From an uncultured Pseudoalteromonas sp. (lineage in GTDB: Bacteria; Pseudomonadota; Gammaproteobacteria; Enterobacterales; Alteromonadaceae), in the NCBI GenBank assembly GCA_947493455.1, contig CANLRB010000006.1, forward strand, positions 124,001 through 188,000: 64,000 nucleotides of DNA. Reading direction: 5' to 3'. The position numbers were made by a program, and so were the translations under genes. The notes beneath the pieces are model-generated. The model was not told where the DNA came from, searched no databases, and was given only the letters and a program-made list of their open reading frames with translations. Positions 1-9,983 of the stretch are shown here, one piece after another. Positions within the stretch are counted from its first letter, which is position 1; each line of letters opens with the position of its first letter.

Positions 1-1181
1 ATCGCTACACGATAAAGTTGGTCACGATTATCGTACAGATCTGCCACATGAATTTGCCAGCTATCTTCGTCAATAAAGAACACACGTTTTTTGTAAATAT
101 GACGTGTACCTTCTTTCAGATCAGCTTCGACCACCCATACACGGTGTTTTTCATAACGCACATGCTCTGGATTAATGTGTCCAGGCTTTAATATATCGTC
201 ATATTTCAAGCTATCGCTGTGCAGCTTATAGCTATTATATGGGATATACATCTCTTTCTTGCCTTTTAACGTCCAGTTATAACGGTTCGGAGAACCATTA
301 AACATATCGAAGTCATCTGTTGTACGTAAACTATCTGACGCTGTTCCTGGTGCGTCATATGCAACGTTTGGTGCACGACGAACACGGCGTTGACCTGTGT
401 TATACGTCCACGCTTGACGCGGTGTTAAAATTTGGTCCATTGTTTCGTGAACCAACAGCGCTGTACCTGCCAGTCGAGCTGGCGCAGTCACTTTTTGCTT
501 AAATTTAAACAAAATATTTGACTTCTCGAGCGACTCAGGTGTGGCATCCTGTTCTGAGTACTTAACTAACAGCTTTTCGTCAAAACCAACCATATTGTAA
601 GAACCGCCAGCGGTTGGCGCAGCTTGGCCACCGTATCGCTTAATCGAAAGACCACGATAACGTAAAATATGATTCCAAATTGCTTCTAACCCTGTCTCAG
701 GAATTGGAAAAGGAATACCGATAGCCGTGTTTTTGATACCATTTCCACCTTCAACTAACTCAGCTGTAGGTGCATACTTTTTTGTTGCTTCATAAATAAA
801 ATCAGGGTATGAGGCACTACGGCGTGTCTCATAAATGTTCATTTTAAACGTCTCTGGGTACGCCTTGAACATTTCAATTTGACCCGCTGACAAAAACTCT
901 TTGTACTGGTCAACATTCTTGCTATCAATCGTAAACAAGACTTTATCGTCAGCAAATGGATCTGGGTGATGCATGCCAACTTCATAGTTTTCTGGTGTTT
1001 TAGTTAAACCACCAGTCCAACTCGGAATTGAGCCATCTTTATTACCCGCCATTTCAGCGCCAAGGGGCGTTAAATCTTTACCTAAACGTGCAACCTCATC
1101 GGCTGTCATTTTTGCATAAGCTGACGTAGTTGAAAATAAACTACATAATGCCAATGCGACTAGGGTAGGTTTTTTAATCAT
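1..1181 (-). CDS. DUF1329 family outer-membrane-associated protein (C-terminus beyond window)
   Basis: The reading frame starts at ATG 1179-1181 behind a good AGGG ribosome site and runs off the left edge, so the C-terminus is missing. The N-terminus has a basic start, a hydrophobic core and a TSAYA-like cleavage site, so it is exported. The mature part carries DUF1329 features: an early PLGAEMAGNKDGSIPSWTGG segment, later RYRG and RQAWTYNTGQRRVRRAP stretches, and aromatic-rich strands. DUF1329 proteins have a fold related to LolB/LolA-type lipid carriers and are usually encoded next to DUF1302 proteins, as here (11 bp gap). A role in envelope lipid or hydrophobic substrate handling is inference; no catalytic motif is visible. 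Confidence 0.85.
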   Translation of the reverse strand, partial: MIKKPTLVALALCSLFSTTSAYAKMTADEVARLGKDLTPLGAEMAGNKDGSIPSWTGGLTKTPENYEVGMHHPDPFADDKVLFTIDSKNVDQYKEFLSAGQIEMFKAYPETFKMNIYETRRSASYPDFIYEATKKYAPTAELVEGGNGIKNTAIGIPFPIPETGLEAIWNHILRYRGLSIKRYGGQAAPTAGGSYNMVGFDEKLLVKYSEQDATPESLEKSNILFKFKQKVTAPARLAGTALLVHETMDQILTPRQAWTYNTGQRRVRRAPNVAYDAPGTASDSLRTTDDFDMFNGSPNRYNWTLKGKKEMYIPYNSYKLHSDSLKYDDILKPGHINPEHVRYEKHRVWVVEADLKEGTRHIYKKRVFFIDEDSWQIHVADLYDNRDQLYRVA

Positions 1182-1192
1182 AGTAATTACCC

Positions 1193-3280
1193 TTAAATTG
1201 AATACTTGATATTAAACGAAACAAAATCACGAGACGCCATTCCATTAGCTGTGCCGCCGCCCCAGAAACTATTGTAACCAAAGTCAAATGACCACTGGTT
1301 TTGATAATTAAAGTTTAAATTAACACCAAGCGATTTACGGTCTTCAACAAAGAGGAACATCGGATCCGGTGTCGTACCATTTACGTCGTGAGAAAATACA
1401 ACGCGTGGTGAAAAGTTCACACCAGCAAACAAGTTGTTATAGTCACCTTTTGCAACTAAACGATAACCCCATGATGTTGTTGATGGGAATTGATTTGTCT
1501 CTGGACCATTTGACAGCGCCATATGTAAGTTGGTGTAGTCAACACCTGGAACACCAACCATAGTGCCGCTTCGTGCTGTGCCAGGAGCATTTAAACGTAA
1601 TTCGTCATACTCAGGCATGTCTTTTACCTGAACGCCACCAACCTCACCTAGCACTGCCCAGCTGTCGGCACCCAATGATGGACCGAATAAATGCGTTAAC
1701 GTAAATTGTAACTGCATGGTATCAGCGGTGATATAACCTTGTGCAACGTCGCCTGGTGCAACGGTTTCGACTTGTGAAATTTGCGCAAACTCAGGACGCA
1801 AGCCAGCAACAGCCAATTGTTCAGCCATACCCGCGTAAAGTAGTTCTACGTCATCAATTTGTAGCGGCTCGTCTTGGCGATAAGTAAATTCACCTGCAAC
1901 GGCAGTCTCACCAAGTGAAGTATTAAAACTCAAGCCATAAAGCTTGATATCTTCTGGGTACTCTAAAATACCTTGCGTAAACGCTTTTAGGTTAGACGTG
2001 GTATCTTCAGTCACACCTGTTGCTGCAAGCGTGTGTAAATCATGTGCAAGACCAGCTTGGGTAAAGTCAGAAGCTTGACCAGAGATCAGTGGACGTCGGC
2101 TATGGTAATTTATGTAATATAAGCCAAATTCAGTCTCGTTCCACTCAGGAACAAACAAGCCTAGTTTTAAACCATATTGACCTGAATCTTTTGGCTCTTT
2201 AAGTGCTTTATCACCTTTTGGTTTTAGCGCAACTTTTGTTGGATACGCTAAATAAAGCTGGCTAAATTTAGCCATAATTGCCTGATTCATTGCATCCATT
2301 GGGCCTTTACTTGCATCGTAGCCAGCAGCTTGCATCATGGCACCAATTTCATTTAAGTTTTCAGTTAGATGTGCTAAATCAATATCAGGGTTTGAGGTAA
2401 ATCCTAACTGAATATTATTTTTGTATCCGTTAACTGCAGCAAAATCATTTGTTGAAAAGTAAGTTCCTGCGACAGGTAATCGTGACTCTTGCCACTCATA
2501 CTGGTAGAATGCTTCTGCCGTTAAATTCTCAGTAATCCCGAGAGATGCCCAAAGCATGCCGACAGGAATAAAGGCCTCTTTCACTTCAGCACCAGGTGCT
2601 TTAAGTCGGTCAATATCAACAGGGTTCACGTTTACGCCATGCGAAATCAGCGTACTTTCACCCCAGTTAATAACTTGTTGACCAAGTCGAATAGATAGCG
2701 GGTTGTAACCATCGTTCAAATCAAAATCAGCATAGAAAAACGCGTCAAGTAAACGCACATCTTGACAGACTAATTCTTTTGAGTCGTCGTCGGCACATGG
2801 GTCGACTTTTTGACCTGACGTCGGGTTCGAGTATGCGAAATCACCATCCATCAACGCAAAATCATGAAAATACATAAAACGAGAAAAGAAACCAAAGTTA
2901 TCTTTTCTGATTTCTAGTTCATGAGTGCCTTTGATTAATTGCGAAAACGCTTCGCCACTGTCAAAGTTCAAATTACCGGCATCACCGTTATTAGAGTAAC
3001 TACCCGGTTGGCTCCAAATATCAGACGATGAATAGATAGGATTAAACGCAGCATCATAACCGGTCCAATCAAAGCGTGGGTGATTTGACTTACCTATTTC
3101 AGCGAAGTCACGGTCTTCAATACGGTAACTAGTACCATATGAAAATGTCGAGTCAAAATTAACTTCAAAACCACCTACATCAAACGATGCCGCAGTTACG
3201 TGTTGGCTGCCAAGCGCGATGCATGCAGCTGAGATGCCTAAAGCTAGCTTCTTTTTGACAAAAAGAGAACTTTTTATCAT
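1193..3280 (-). CDS. DUF1302 family outer-membrane protein
   Basis: 695 aa with a clear Sec signal peptide (basic MIKSSLFVKKK, hydrophobic core, cleavage near residues 28-31 at VTAAS). The mature protein is rich in alternating aromatic/polar strands and ends with the aromatic pattern FNIKYSI, typical of an outer-membrane beta-barrel. Content and length match DUF1302 proteins (phrases such as RLGQQVINWGESTL, GVNVNPVDIDRLKAPGAE). It lies directly upstream of the DUF1329 gene in the same direction, the usual arrangement. Such pairs are often linked to uptake or export of hydrophobic compounds, but the substrate cannot be read from sequence. Confidence 0.88.
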   Translation of the reverse strand: MIKSSLFVKKKLALGISAACIALGSQHVTAASFDVGGFEVNFDSTFSYGTSYRIEDRDFAEIGKSNHPRFDWTGYDAAFNPIYSSSDIWSQPGSYSNNGDAGNLNFDSGEAFSQLIKGTHELEIRKDNFGFFSRFMYFHDFALMDGDFAYSNPTSGQKVDPCADDDSKELVCQDVRLLDAFFYADFDLNDGYNPLSIRLGQQVINWGESTLISHGVNVNPVDIDRLKAPGAEVKEAFIPVGMLWASLGITENLTAEAFYQYEWQESRLPVAGTYFSTNDFAAVNGYKNNIQLGFTSNPDIDLAHLTENLNEIGAMMQAAGYDASKGPMDAMNQAIMAKFSQLYLAYPTKVALKPKGDKALKEPKDSGQYGLKLGLFVPEWNETEFGLYYINYHSRRPLISGQASDFTQAGLAHDLHTLAATGVTEDTTSNLKAFTQGILEYPEDIKLYGLSFNTSLGETAVAGEFTYRQDEPLQIDDVELLYAGMAEQLAVAGLRPEFAQISQVETVAPGDVAQGYITADTMQLQFTLTHLFGPSLGADSWAVLGEVGGVQVKDMPEYDELRLNAPGTARSGTMVGVPGVDYTNLHMALSNGPETNQFPSTTSWGYRLVAKGDYNNLFAGVNFSPRVVFSHDVNGTTPDPMFLFVEDRKSLGVNLNFNYQNQWSFDFGYNSFWGGGTANGMASRDFVSFNIKYSI

Positions 3281-3525
3281 GTTGTCTCCCCCTTATGGCG
3301 GGTCACTTTGTGATCAAGTTATTGTTTTTAGTATGCTTGTAACGATAGAAAGCAATTCGGATAATTACAAGTTTATCTATTTAAACATGTAATTTACTGT
3401 ATTTATACTTTCTAATCACATTGGTAAGACATCTTACCAGCTAAATTAACCGCTTGAAAAGCCTAACTTAACAATCAGTTAAAAAAGTTTAATAAAAACA
3501 AAATAAAACCAACATAAACAATAGG

Positions 3526-3747
3526 TTAAATTATTTTTTCTAACGACATAAATTGATGTTGGTCGTTTGTTTTTAAGCGAAAACGCCCTTTTATCCCGAT
3601 AGAAGAGACAAAAGGGGTTAACTTTTGAGCGCTAAATCTGAGTTTTTTTCCACTATCATCGACGACTTGGATCTCATTATAGTGGCCTTTGTAATAAGCA
3701 AGACACTCCTCATAATCCAAATTTAAGCTGAAATAAAACTCCTTCAT
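3526..3747 (-). CDS. DUF2835 family small protein
   Basis: 73 aa. The sequence FYFSLNLDYEECLAYYKGHY followed by the later GIKGRFRL segment is the hallmark of DUF2835, a short soluble family found in Alteromonadales, Vibrionales and Pseudomonadales. The start codon is 5 nt after the pepN stop, so the two genes are almost certainly co-transcribed and probably translationally coupled. Function is unknown; a PilZ-like small beta-fold is possible but cannot be shown here. Confidence 0.85.
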   Translation of the reverse strand: MKEFYFSLNLDYEECLAYYKGHYNEIQVVDDSGKKLRFSAQKLTPFVSSIGIKGRFRLKTNDQHQFMSLEKII

Positions 3748-3752
3748 ACCGA

Positions 3753-6344
3753 TTAGCTTAGCGCATTATTTAGTTTCTCAAACAAATCAGGGCTTAAATT
3801 CTCAAGTTGCTGTAATCGCGTTAATTGCGCTTTTACTAGTGCTTGTCGTTTTTCATCTAACTGTTTATACCCTAACAATGGCGTTAACATGCGCGATGCA
3901 TTCTGTGGATTAATGTCATTAAGTCGGATCAGCATGTTGGTTAATAATTCATAACCTTGACCCGAAATATCATGAAATGCACGCGTATTGAACATCGCAA
4001 ATGTGCTCAATAACGAGCGCACTCGATTTGGATTGCGTACATCAAAGAACGGCTCTTGATATAAAGACTCTATATGACTGTATATATCAGTCATAGAACG
4101 CTGTGCATTGAGCGCAAGCCATTTATCCATGACAAGAACGTCCTGCTGCCACTTTTCTTTAAATTGATTTAATAACGACTTTTCTAAATCATGTTTGCCG
4201 TGTACCGCACTTGCGAGTGCAGACAAACAATTGTTCATATTGCTGCTATTAAACTGCTCTTGAATTAACTGCTTAACCGCAGGTGAATTAGTTTTTGCCA
4301 AATAGTGTAAGGCAATTGATTTTATTGCACGCGCTGAGACATCCTGTGCCGTTGTATCACCCGATTCAGACATACGCTGATATAGCTCCATGAGCTCTGT
4401 TTCAAGGGACGTTGCAATTTGCATTTCAAACGCATCTAACACATCGTTAATGGCGTCCACTGGAATAACAGCGTAATCAGCGGCTAATGTATCAAAGCTC
4501 GGCAACTTAAGTAATTCAGCTGTCAGTGCATAATCATCACTTGGCATCAAAATAAGTGTTTTAAGTAATTCGATTACTTGTTCGTTGAGTTTTGCCGATG
4601 ATGGGCCATCTTGACACGCTATCGCACTTTTCACTTGTTGGATAAGTAATGTTTGCATCGCATCCCAACGTGTAAAATCGCTACGTGCATGCTTTACCTG
4701 TAACACCAGCGCATCCGTGTGTTGTTCAAAATCGAGCTTACAAGGCGCTGAAAAATTTTCGAGTAAGGTTACGGCACCGAGTTCTTCGACTGAGTCAAAG
4801 CAATATGTTTGCTGCCCCTCAGTTAAACTCAAAACATTATCAATCGATTCACCATCGTTTACCAAAGCAATCTGGTTGCCTTGTTTATTGAGTAATTCGA
4901 TTGAAACTGGGATGTGTAAATTAGCTTGTTCCGTCTTGTGATGCTGAGAAAGGGTTAATAATAATTGGTTATCGTGCTCTCGATACTCTACGCTCGCTTT
5001 GATAGTCGGAGTACCCGATTGACTATACCAACGTTTGAACTGAGTTAAATCAACCTTTGATGCATCCATCATTGCATTTACAAAATCGTCACAGGTCGCT
5101 GCAGTTCCGTCATGGCGTTCAAAATAGAGTGCCATACCTGCCATAAAACCGGCTTCGCCAAGCAAAGTATGGATCATGCGAATAACTTCAGCCCCTTTAT
5201 TATAAACAGTGACCGTATAAAAATTATTCATTTCAATCACTTTATCAGGGCGAATGGGATGTGCCATTGGACCTGCATCTTCTGCAAATTGATGGGTTCT
5301 AATCACCTTCACAGCATCAATGCGGTTTATTGCACGTGAGCCGACATCTGAACTAAACTCTTGGTCGCGAAAAACGGTTAACCCTTCTTTTAACGACAGT
5401 TGGAACCAATCTTGGCAAGTAACCCGGTTACCTGTCCAATTGTGAAAATATTCATGTCCAATAATCGATTCGATTGTATGAAAATCCCGATCGGTTGCCG
5501 TGTTTTGATTAGCAAGTACACAACGTGAATTAAATATATTAAGGCCTTTATTTTCCATTGCCCCCATATTGAAGAAATCAACCGCAACAATCATATAAAT
5601 ATCGAGATCGTATTCTAAATTAAATCGTTGCTCATCCCACGCCATCGACTTAATTAACGATGTCATTGCGTGTGGTGCCTTATCGAGATTACCTTTATCT
5701 ACAAATAATTGAAGCGCAACCTCGCGCCCCGACTTAGTGGTAAATGAGTCTTCTAATAAATCGAAATCCCCGGCAACTAACGCAAACAAATAACATGGCT
5801 TTTTGTGCGGGTCGTGCCACACAGCGAAATGACGTCCATCGCTCAATTCACCCTCTTCGACTTTATTACCATTTGATAATAAATACGGAAACGCCTTATC
5901 AGCGATCACTTTAACTGTATACGTTGTAAGTACATCAGGCCTATCTTGGAAATAGGTTATTTTACGAAAGCCTTCTGCTTCACATTGAGTGCAATACGCG
6001 CCATCAGATAAATAAAGTCCTTCAAGCGAACTGTTGTTCTTTGGATCTATCTCAGTTTCAATTTTAAGCTCAAATTGCTCAGGTAAATTGTTTAGCGTTA
6101 AACTCGTATCAGATACGGTATAATCAGTGAAGTGTTGGCCATTGACTTCTACGGTCAGGAGTTTTTGTTCAACGCCATCGAGAGTCAGCTCATTTACACT
6201 TTCATCATTTAACACGTAATTGGCAATTTGTGTCACCTTAGTATTCGATTCAATCAGCTCAAACGTAAGGTGGAGATCAGTTACTAAAAAGGCCGGTTTC
6301 GTATAATCACTGCGGTATTTAGCTTTTGGAGTCGCTTCTATCAT
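3753..6344 (-). CDS. pepN: aminopeptidase N
   Basis: 863 aa, close to the E. coli enzyme in length. It is a cytoplasmic M1-family zinc aminopeptidase that removes N-terminal residues from peptides in the last steps of protein turnover. The exopeptidase motif GAMEN is at residues 261-265, and the zinc site HEYFH at 297-301 with the third ligand Glu320 in the LKEG segment; spacing is the same as in E. coli PepN. N-terminal beta domain, catalytic domain and the long helical C-terminal domain are all present, with no signal peptide. DUF2835 follows 5 nt downstream and nhaC lies downstream of a hairpin near 6372-6393 on the upstream side. Confidence 0.97.
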   Translation of the reverse strand: MIEATPKAKYRSDYTKPAFLVTDLHLTFELIESNTKVTQIANYVLNDESVNELTLDGVEQKLLTVEVNGQHFTDYTVSDTSLTLNNLPEQFELKIETEIDPKNNSSLEGLYLSDGAYCTQCEAEGFRKITYFQDRPDVLTTYTVKVIADKAFPYLLSNGNKVEEGELSDGRHFAVWHDPHKKPCYLFALVAGDFDLLEDSFTTKSGREVALQLFVDKGNLDKAPHAMTSLIKSMAWDEQRFNLEYDLDIYMIVAVDFFNMGAMENKGLNIFNSRCVLANQNTATDRDFHTIESIIGHEYFHNWTGNRVTCQDWFQLSLKEGLTVFRDQEFSSDVGSRAINRIDAVKVIRTHQFAEDAGPMAHPIRPDKVIEMNNFYTVTVYNKGAEVIRMIHTLLGEAGFMAGMALYFERHDGTAATCDDFVNAMMDASKVDLTQFKRWYSQSGTPTIKASVEYREHDNQLLLTLSQHHKTEQANLHIPVSIELLNKQGNQIALVNDGESIDNVLSLTEGQQTYCFDSVEELGAVTLLENFSAPCKLDFEQHTDALVLQVKHARSDFTRWDAMQTLLIQQVKSAIACQDGPSSAKLNEQVIELLKTLILMPSDDYALTAELLKLPSFDTLAADYAVIPVDAINDVLDAFEMQIATSLETELMELYQRMSESGDTTAQDVSARAIKSIALHYLAKTNSPAVKQLIQEQFNSSNMNNCLSALASAVHGKHDLEKSLLNQFKEKWQQDVLVMDKWLALNAQRSMTDIYSHIESLYQEPFFDVRNPNRVRSLLSTFAMFNTRAFHDISGQGYELLTNMLIRLNDINPQNASRMLTPLLGYKQLDEKRQALVKAQLTRLQQLENLSPDLFEKLNNALS

Positions 6345-6371
6345 TAGTCATCTCTTACATTGAAATTAACA

Positions 6372-6393
6372 CAGGGGTGCGAGTTCACCCCTG
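6372..6393 (-). terminator. hairpin between nhaC and pepN
   Basis: An 8-bp perfect stem (CAGGGGTG / CACCCCTG) with a 6-nt loop lies between the nhaC stop and the pepN start. There is no strong U-tract on the minus strand after it, so it may only slow transcription or stabilise the nhaC mRNA end. Confidence 0.4.
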
Positions 6394-6401
6394 CGTATAA
6401 G

Positions 6402-7850
6402 TTAGTCGTGTGCCTTTGGTTTGATGCGCAATACTTTTACGCCTAAGAACCCATAAATAACCGCAAGTACCGGATTAATTAAATTAAAGAATGCGAACAT
6501 GGCATATTCTAACGGGTTTATTAATAATACACTGTGCATATAAGCACCACACGTATTCCATGGAATTAACGGACTCGTGATCGTGCCGCCATCTTCAAGC
6601 GTGCGCGACAAGTTAACACTCGAAAGGCCACGCTTTTCATATTCTTCTTTGTACATACGACCAGGCATGACGATTGCCATATACTGATCTGCTGCAATGA
6701 TGTTCGTACCAATACACGTCGCTATCGTTGACGCGATTAACGAACCCGTTGTTTTTGCAACCTTTAAAATGCTACTAACAAAAACCCCTAACAATCCCAC
6801 TTTCTCCATCACAGCACCAAACATTAGCGCACTAATGATAAGCCAGGTTGTATTAAGCATTCCGGACATGCCACCACCACTGAGTAACTTATCCATTTTG
6901 GCATCCCCTGTCGAGATACTAAATCCATCAAAAAATGCACTCCACACTAATTTAAATACGCCAACAAAAACGCCTTGCTGAGCATCAATCTGGGTCATGA
7001 TAAGATCTTGTTGAAATATCACCGCCCAAATAGCACCGATCGTAGCACCAATTGCAACGGCAGGAAACGCAGGCACTTTCTTAATCGCGAGTGTCAATAA
7101 AACAACAAGCGGCACCAACATCGCAATACCAATATTAAAATTATCATTCAGAATAGTGGTGATTTGCGCAATACGTGCGTTATTAGGAATATCTTGGGCA
7201 TTAAAACCAAGTATTAGAAATAGAATTAAAGCAATAATGAAGCTAGGAACTGTGGTCCATAACATATGATGAATATGGTCAAACAAGTTACTCCCTGCAA
7301 CAGCAGGTGCTAAATTGGTGGTTTCAGATAATGGACTCAATTTATCGCCAAAATACGCACCAGAAATAACGGCACCAGCTGTGACCACTTGATCTAACCC
7401 AAGACCAGTAGACACACCAAGTAACGCTACACCAATTGTCGCAGCAGTGGTCCAAGAGCTTCCGATACTCATTGCGACTACACCGCATAAAATACAGCTT
7501 GCGGCATAAAACCAACTCGGATTTATAATTTGTAAACCATAATAAATCAGTGTCGGAACCGTTCCTGAAAGCAGCCAAGTACCAATTAAGGCACCTACTA
7601 CCAAGAGTATTAAAACAGCGCCCAATGAAATGGTAATGCCCTTTATCATTGCTTGTTCTAATTGCGCCCATGTAAAACCATTTTTCAGGCCAATAATACA
7701 GGCAATCGCTGTCGCAAATAACAAGGCAATTTGATTTGGGCCATATGATGAATCATCGCTGTACAAATAGACTGAGGTACCCAGTAGTGCGATTAAAAAC
7801 GTAATTGGGATTAATGCATCAAAAAAAGATGCTTTTTTAATTTGTTTCAC
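6402..7850 (-). CDS. nhaC: Na+/H+ antiporter NhaC family
   Basis: 482 aa polytopic inner-membrane protein with about 11-12 hydrophobic segments. The pattern SIGSSWTTAATIGVALLGV, then GAVISGAYFGDKLSPLSETTNLAPA, and the C-terminal DGGTITSPLIPWNTCGAYM is diagnostic of the NhaC branch of the ion transporter superfamily. It exchanges external protons for internal sodium, consistent with a marine, sodium-handling cell. The start is GTG at 7848-7850, behind AGGAAC with good spacing; no alternative ATG fits the family N-terminus. It is monocistronic or read into pepN. Confidence 0.93.
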   Translation of the reverse strand: MKQIKKASFFDALIPITFLIALLGTSVYLYSDDSSYGPNQIALLFATAIACIIGLKNGFTWAQLEQAMIKGITISLGAVLILLVVGALIGTWLLSGTVPTLIYYGLQIINPSWFYAASCILCGVVAMSIGSSWTTAATIGVALLGVSTGLGLDQVVTAGAVISGAYFGDKLSPLSETTNLAPAVAGSNLFDHIHHMLWTTVPSFIIALILFLILGFNAQDIPNNARIAQITTILNDNFNIGIAMLVPLVVLLTLAIKKVPAFPAVAIGATIGAIWAVIFQQDLIMTQIDAQQGVFVGVFKLVWSAFFDGFSISTGDAKMDKLLSGGGMSGMLNTTWLIISALMFGAVMEKVGLLGVFVSSILKVAKTTGSLIASTIATCIGTNIIAADQYMAIVMPGRMYKEEYEKRGLSSVNLSRTLEDGGTITSPLIPWNTCGAYMHSVLLINPLEYAMFAFFNLINPVLAVIYGFLGVKVLRIKPKAHD

Positions 7851-7921
7851 AGATGTTCCTCTGTTTCGTTGTCATTATTATAATTAGATTATTTTAGCAA
7901 AGGTCAACAGAACTCGACCAT

Positions 7922-7946
7922 TAAAAAAAGCGCCGAAGCGCCTTTT
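7922..7946 (-). terminator. intrinsic terminator of prc
   Basis: On the minus strand a short GCGC-TTCG-GCGC stem with a UUCG tetraloop, flanked by an A-run and followed by seven T's, begins directly after the prc stop codon. Confidence 0.85.
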
Positions 7947-9971
7947 TTAATGTTTGGCATAACGCCCATATTTTATATAGTCTGACGTAATATGAACCGT
8001 TTCCTCTAGTTCAGGATCAAAACGCTCCAAGATATCTGGCGCATCTTCTATTGACGCAATTTCTGCTTTTCCAAGACGCTTTAATCGTTCATTAGCACGA
8101 GATAATACCAATTTTTTGTCGCTCTCACGCTCTTTGATACGGTCCGATTCAACTAACGAAATTGACGTCTTATCTTTCTCTTTATTGTAACGAGCGATAT
8201 CGTCATAGATATACGTAAACTCAGGCTCTGATTTAATGCGCGCAGCATGTTTTTCGGCTAAAAACGAAACTGCACCATTTAAATCTTGAATGCTCGTGTA
8301 TCGAGCTCGATTAATTTGATCCCATGGTAAGGCATTCTCTTCTTGACTCTCACCCCACTCAGCCGGATCAATCGGGCTCGGTAATGAAATATCTGGAATA
8401 ACACCTTTATGCTGCGTACTGCCGCCATTGATGCGATAAAATTTCGCAATTGTATACTGTACGCTGCCAAGCGGGTTTTCATATAAATCAAAACGTTTGC
8501 CAAGACCGCGATGTTGCTGAACTGTGCCTTTACCAAACGTTTGCTCACCAACAACCACCGCTCGTCCATAATCTTGCATTGCCGCTGCGAAAATTTCTGA
8601 TGCTGATGCACTATAGCGGTCAACCAGAACGGTTAACGGGCCATCATAATATGTGACACCATCGACATCACGGTGTTTTTCAATTTTACGGTTGATGTTT
8701 TGAATTTGAACCACGGGGCCTTTATCAAAAAACAATCCTGACAACTGTGTAGCCTCATATAACGAGCCACCGCCATTACCGCGAAGATCAATAATGATCC
8801 CGTCTACCTGTTGCTCTTTAAGTTTCGCCAATTCCTTTTTAACATCTTTTGATAAGTTGTTATAGAAACCTGGGATTTCAATGACACCGATTTTAGTGTC
8901 GACTTCAGAGTAGACAGGTTGATATACACTTGACTTTGCAGCGCGTTCTTCTAATCGAATTTTATCACGCACAATGGCAACCTCGAGCGGACTGCCGTGC
9001 GAGTCAAGACCCTTGAGGTATTGAAGACGAACCGTCGTTCCCTTTGGCCCTTTAATCAAATCTACAACATCATCTAAGCGCCAACCGATAACATCAACAA
9101 ATCCTTCATTGCCTTGCGCCACACCAATAATGCGATCGTCAGATTTGAGTTTATCAGATTGATCAGCAGGACCGCCTGGGATTAACCCTCGTATAACAGT
9201 GTAGTCCTCTTCAACACCCAATGTCGCACCGATACCTTCAAGCTCTAGGTCCATATCCATCTTAAATTGCTCAGCGCGTCGCGGCGACAAATAAGATGTA
9301 TGGGCTTCAATACTGCGCGCAAATGAATTCATGACGATTTGGAACGCGTCTTCGCTTGACGTTTGTGAGATACGCTTCAACGTGTACCGGTAGCGCTTTT
9401 CTAAAACTTCCGTAATCCCTTTCCAATCTTTACCGGCCATTTTTAACCGTAATGCATCAAATTTTACTTTTTGACGCCAGATTTCATGCAGTTCAGCTTT
9501 TGTTGTTGGAATAGTGGCGTCTTCGCGGTCATATTGATAGCTGTCTTGTTCCGTAAACGTCATCTCTTTTTCAAGAAGAGACAATGAATATTCAAAGCGC
9601 TCAAAGCGGCGACGAATGTTCAAATTAAAGATTTCATATGCAAATGCTAAGTTACCTTTCACTAATGCATTATCAATCTCATAGCGAAAGCGCTCAAAAC
9701 GTTCAATATCACTTTTAAGAAAAAGGTTTTTGCTGTAGTCGATTGATTTTAAATAACGATCATAAACAGCAGAAGAAAGCTCATCATCGAGTTTGATGAG
9801 CTTGTAGTGTGATCGAGTAAAATAGTTGGTTATTCGTTTTGTTGCAGCACTATGCTGGCTTTCTTGTTTTAAGACAGGCAACTGTTCAATGCTAATTTTG
9901 TCAACAGACGCATAAAGACTTGTTGAAAGTAATGCTGCTGCCAGTGGAATAAGTTTAAACTTCTTACTCAT
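7947..9971 (-). CDS. prc: carboxy-terminal (tail-specific) processing protease
   Basis: 674 aa periplasmic S41 serine protease with a signal peptide ending near residue 21 (SLYAS). It trims or degrades periplasmic proteins with apolar C-termini, such as PBP3 precursor and misfolded lipoproteins in E. coli. Domains: long N-terminal helical part (1-230), PDZ domain around 235-335, then the catalytic core with the YSASASE serine motif at 453-459 and the general-base Lys481 in FGKGTVQ. The start is supported by an AAAGGAG ribosome site. It lies 12 nt downstream of proQ, as in E. coli, where the two genes are also linked. Confidence 0.96.
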   Translation of the reverse strand: MSKKFKLIPLAAALLSTSLYASVDKISIEQLPVLKQESQHSAATKRITNYFTRSHYKLIKLDDELSSAVYDRYLKSIDYSKNLFLKSDIERFERFRYEIDNALVKGNLAFAYEIFNLNIRRRFERFEYSLSLLEKEMTFTEQDSYQYDREDATIPTTKAELHEIWRQKVKFDALRLKMAGKDWKGITEVLEKRYRYTLKRISQTSSEDAFQIVMNSFARSIEAHTSYLSPRRAEQFKMDMDLELEGIGATLGVEEDYTVIRGLIPGGPADQSDKLKSDDRIIGVAQGNEGFVDVIGWRLDDVVDLIKGPKGTTVRLQYLKGLDSHGSPLEVAIVRDKIRLEERAAKSSVYQPVYSEVDTKIGVIEIPGFYNNLSKDVKKELAKLKEQQVDGIIIDLRGNGGGSLYEATQLSGLFFDKGPVVQIQNINRKIEKHRDVDGVTYYDGPLTVLVDRYSASASEIFAAAMQDYGRAVVVGEQTFGKGTVQQHRGLGKRFDLYENPLGSVQYTIAKFYRINGGSTQHKGVIPDISLPSPIDPAEWGESQEENALPWDQINRARYTSIQDLNGAVSFLAEKHAARIKSEPEFTYIYDDIARYNKEKDKTSISLVESDRIKERESDKKLVLSRANERLKRLGKAEIASIEDAPDILERFDPELEETVHITSDYIKYGRYAKH

Positions 9972-9983
9972 ACACTGTCTCCT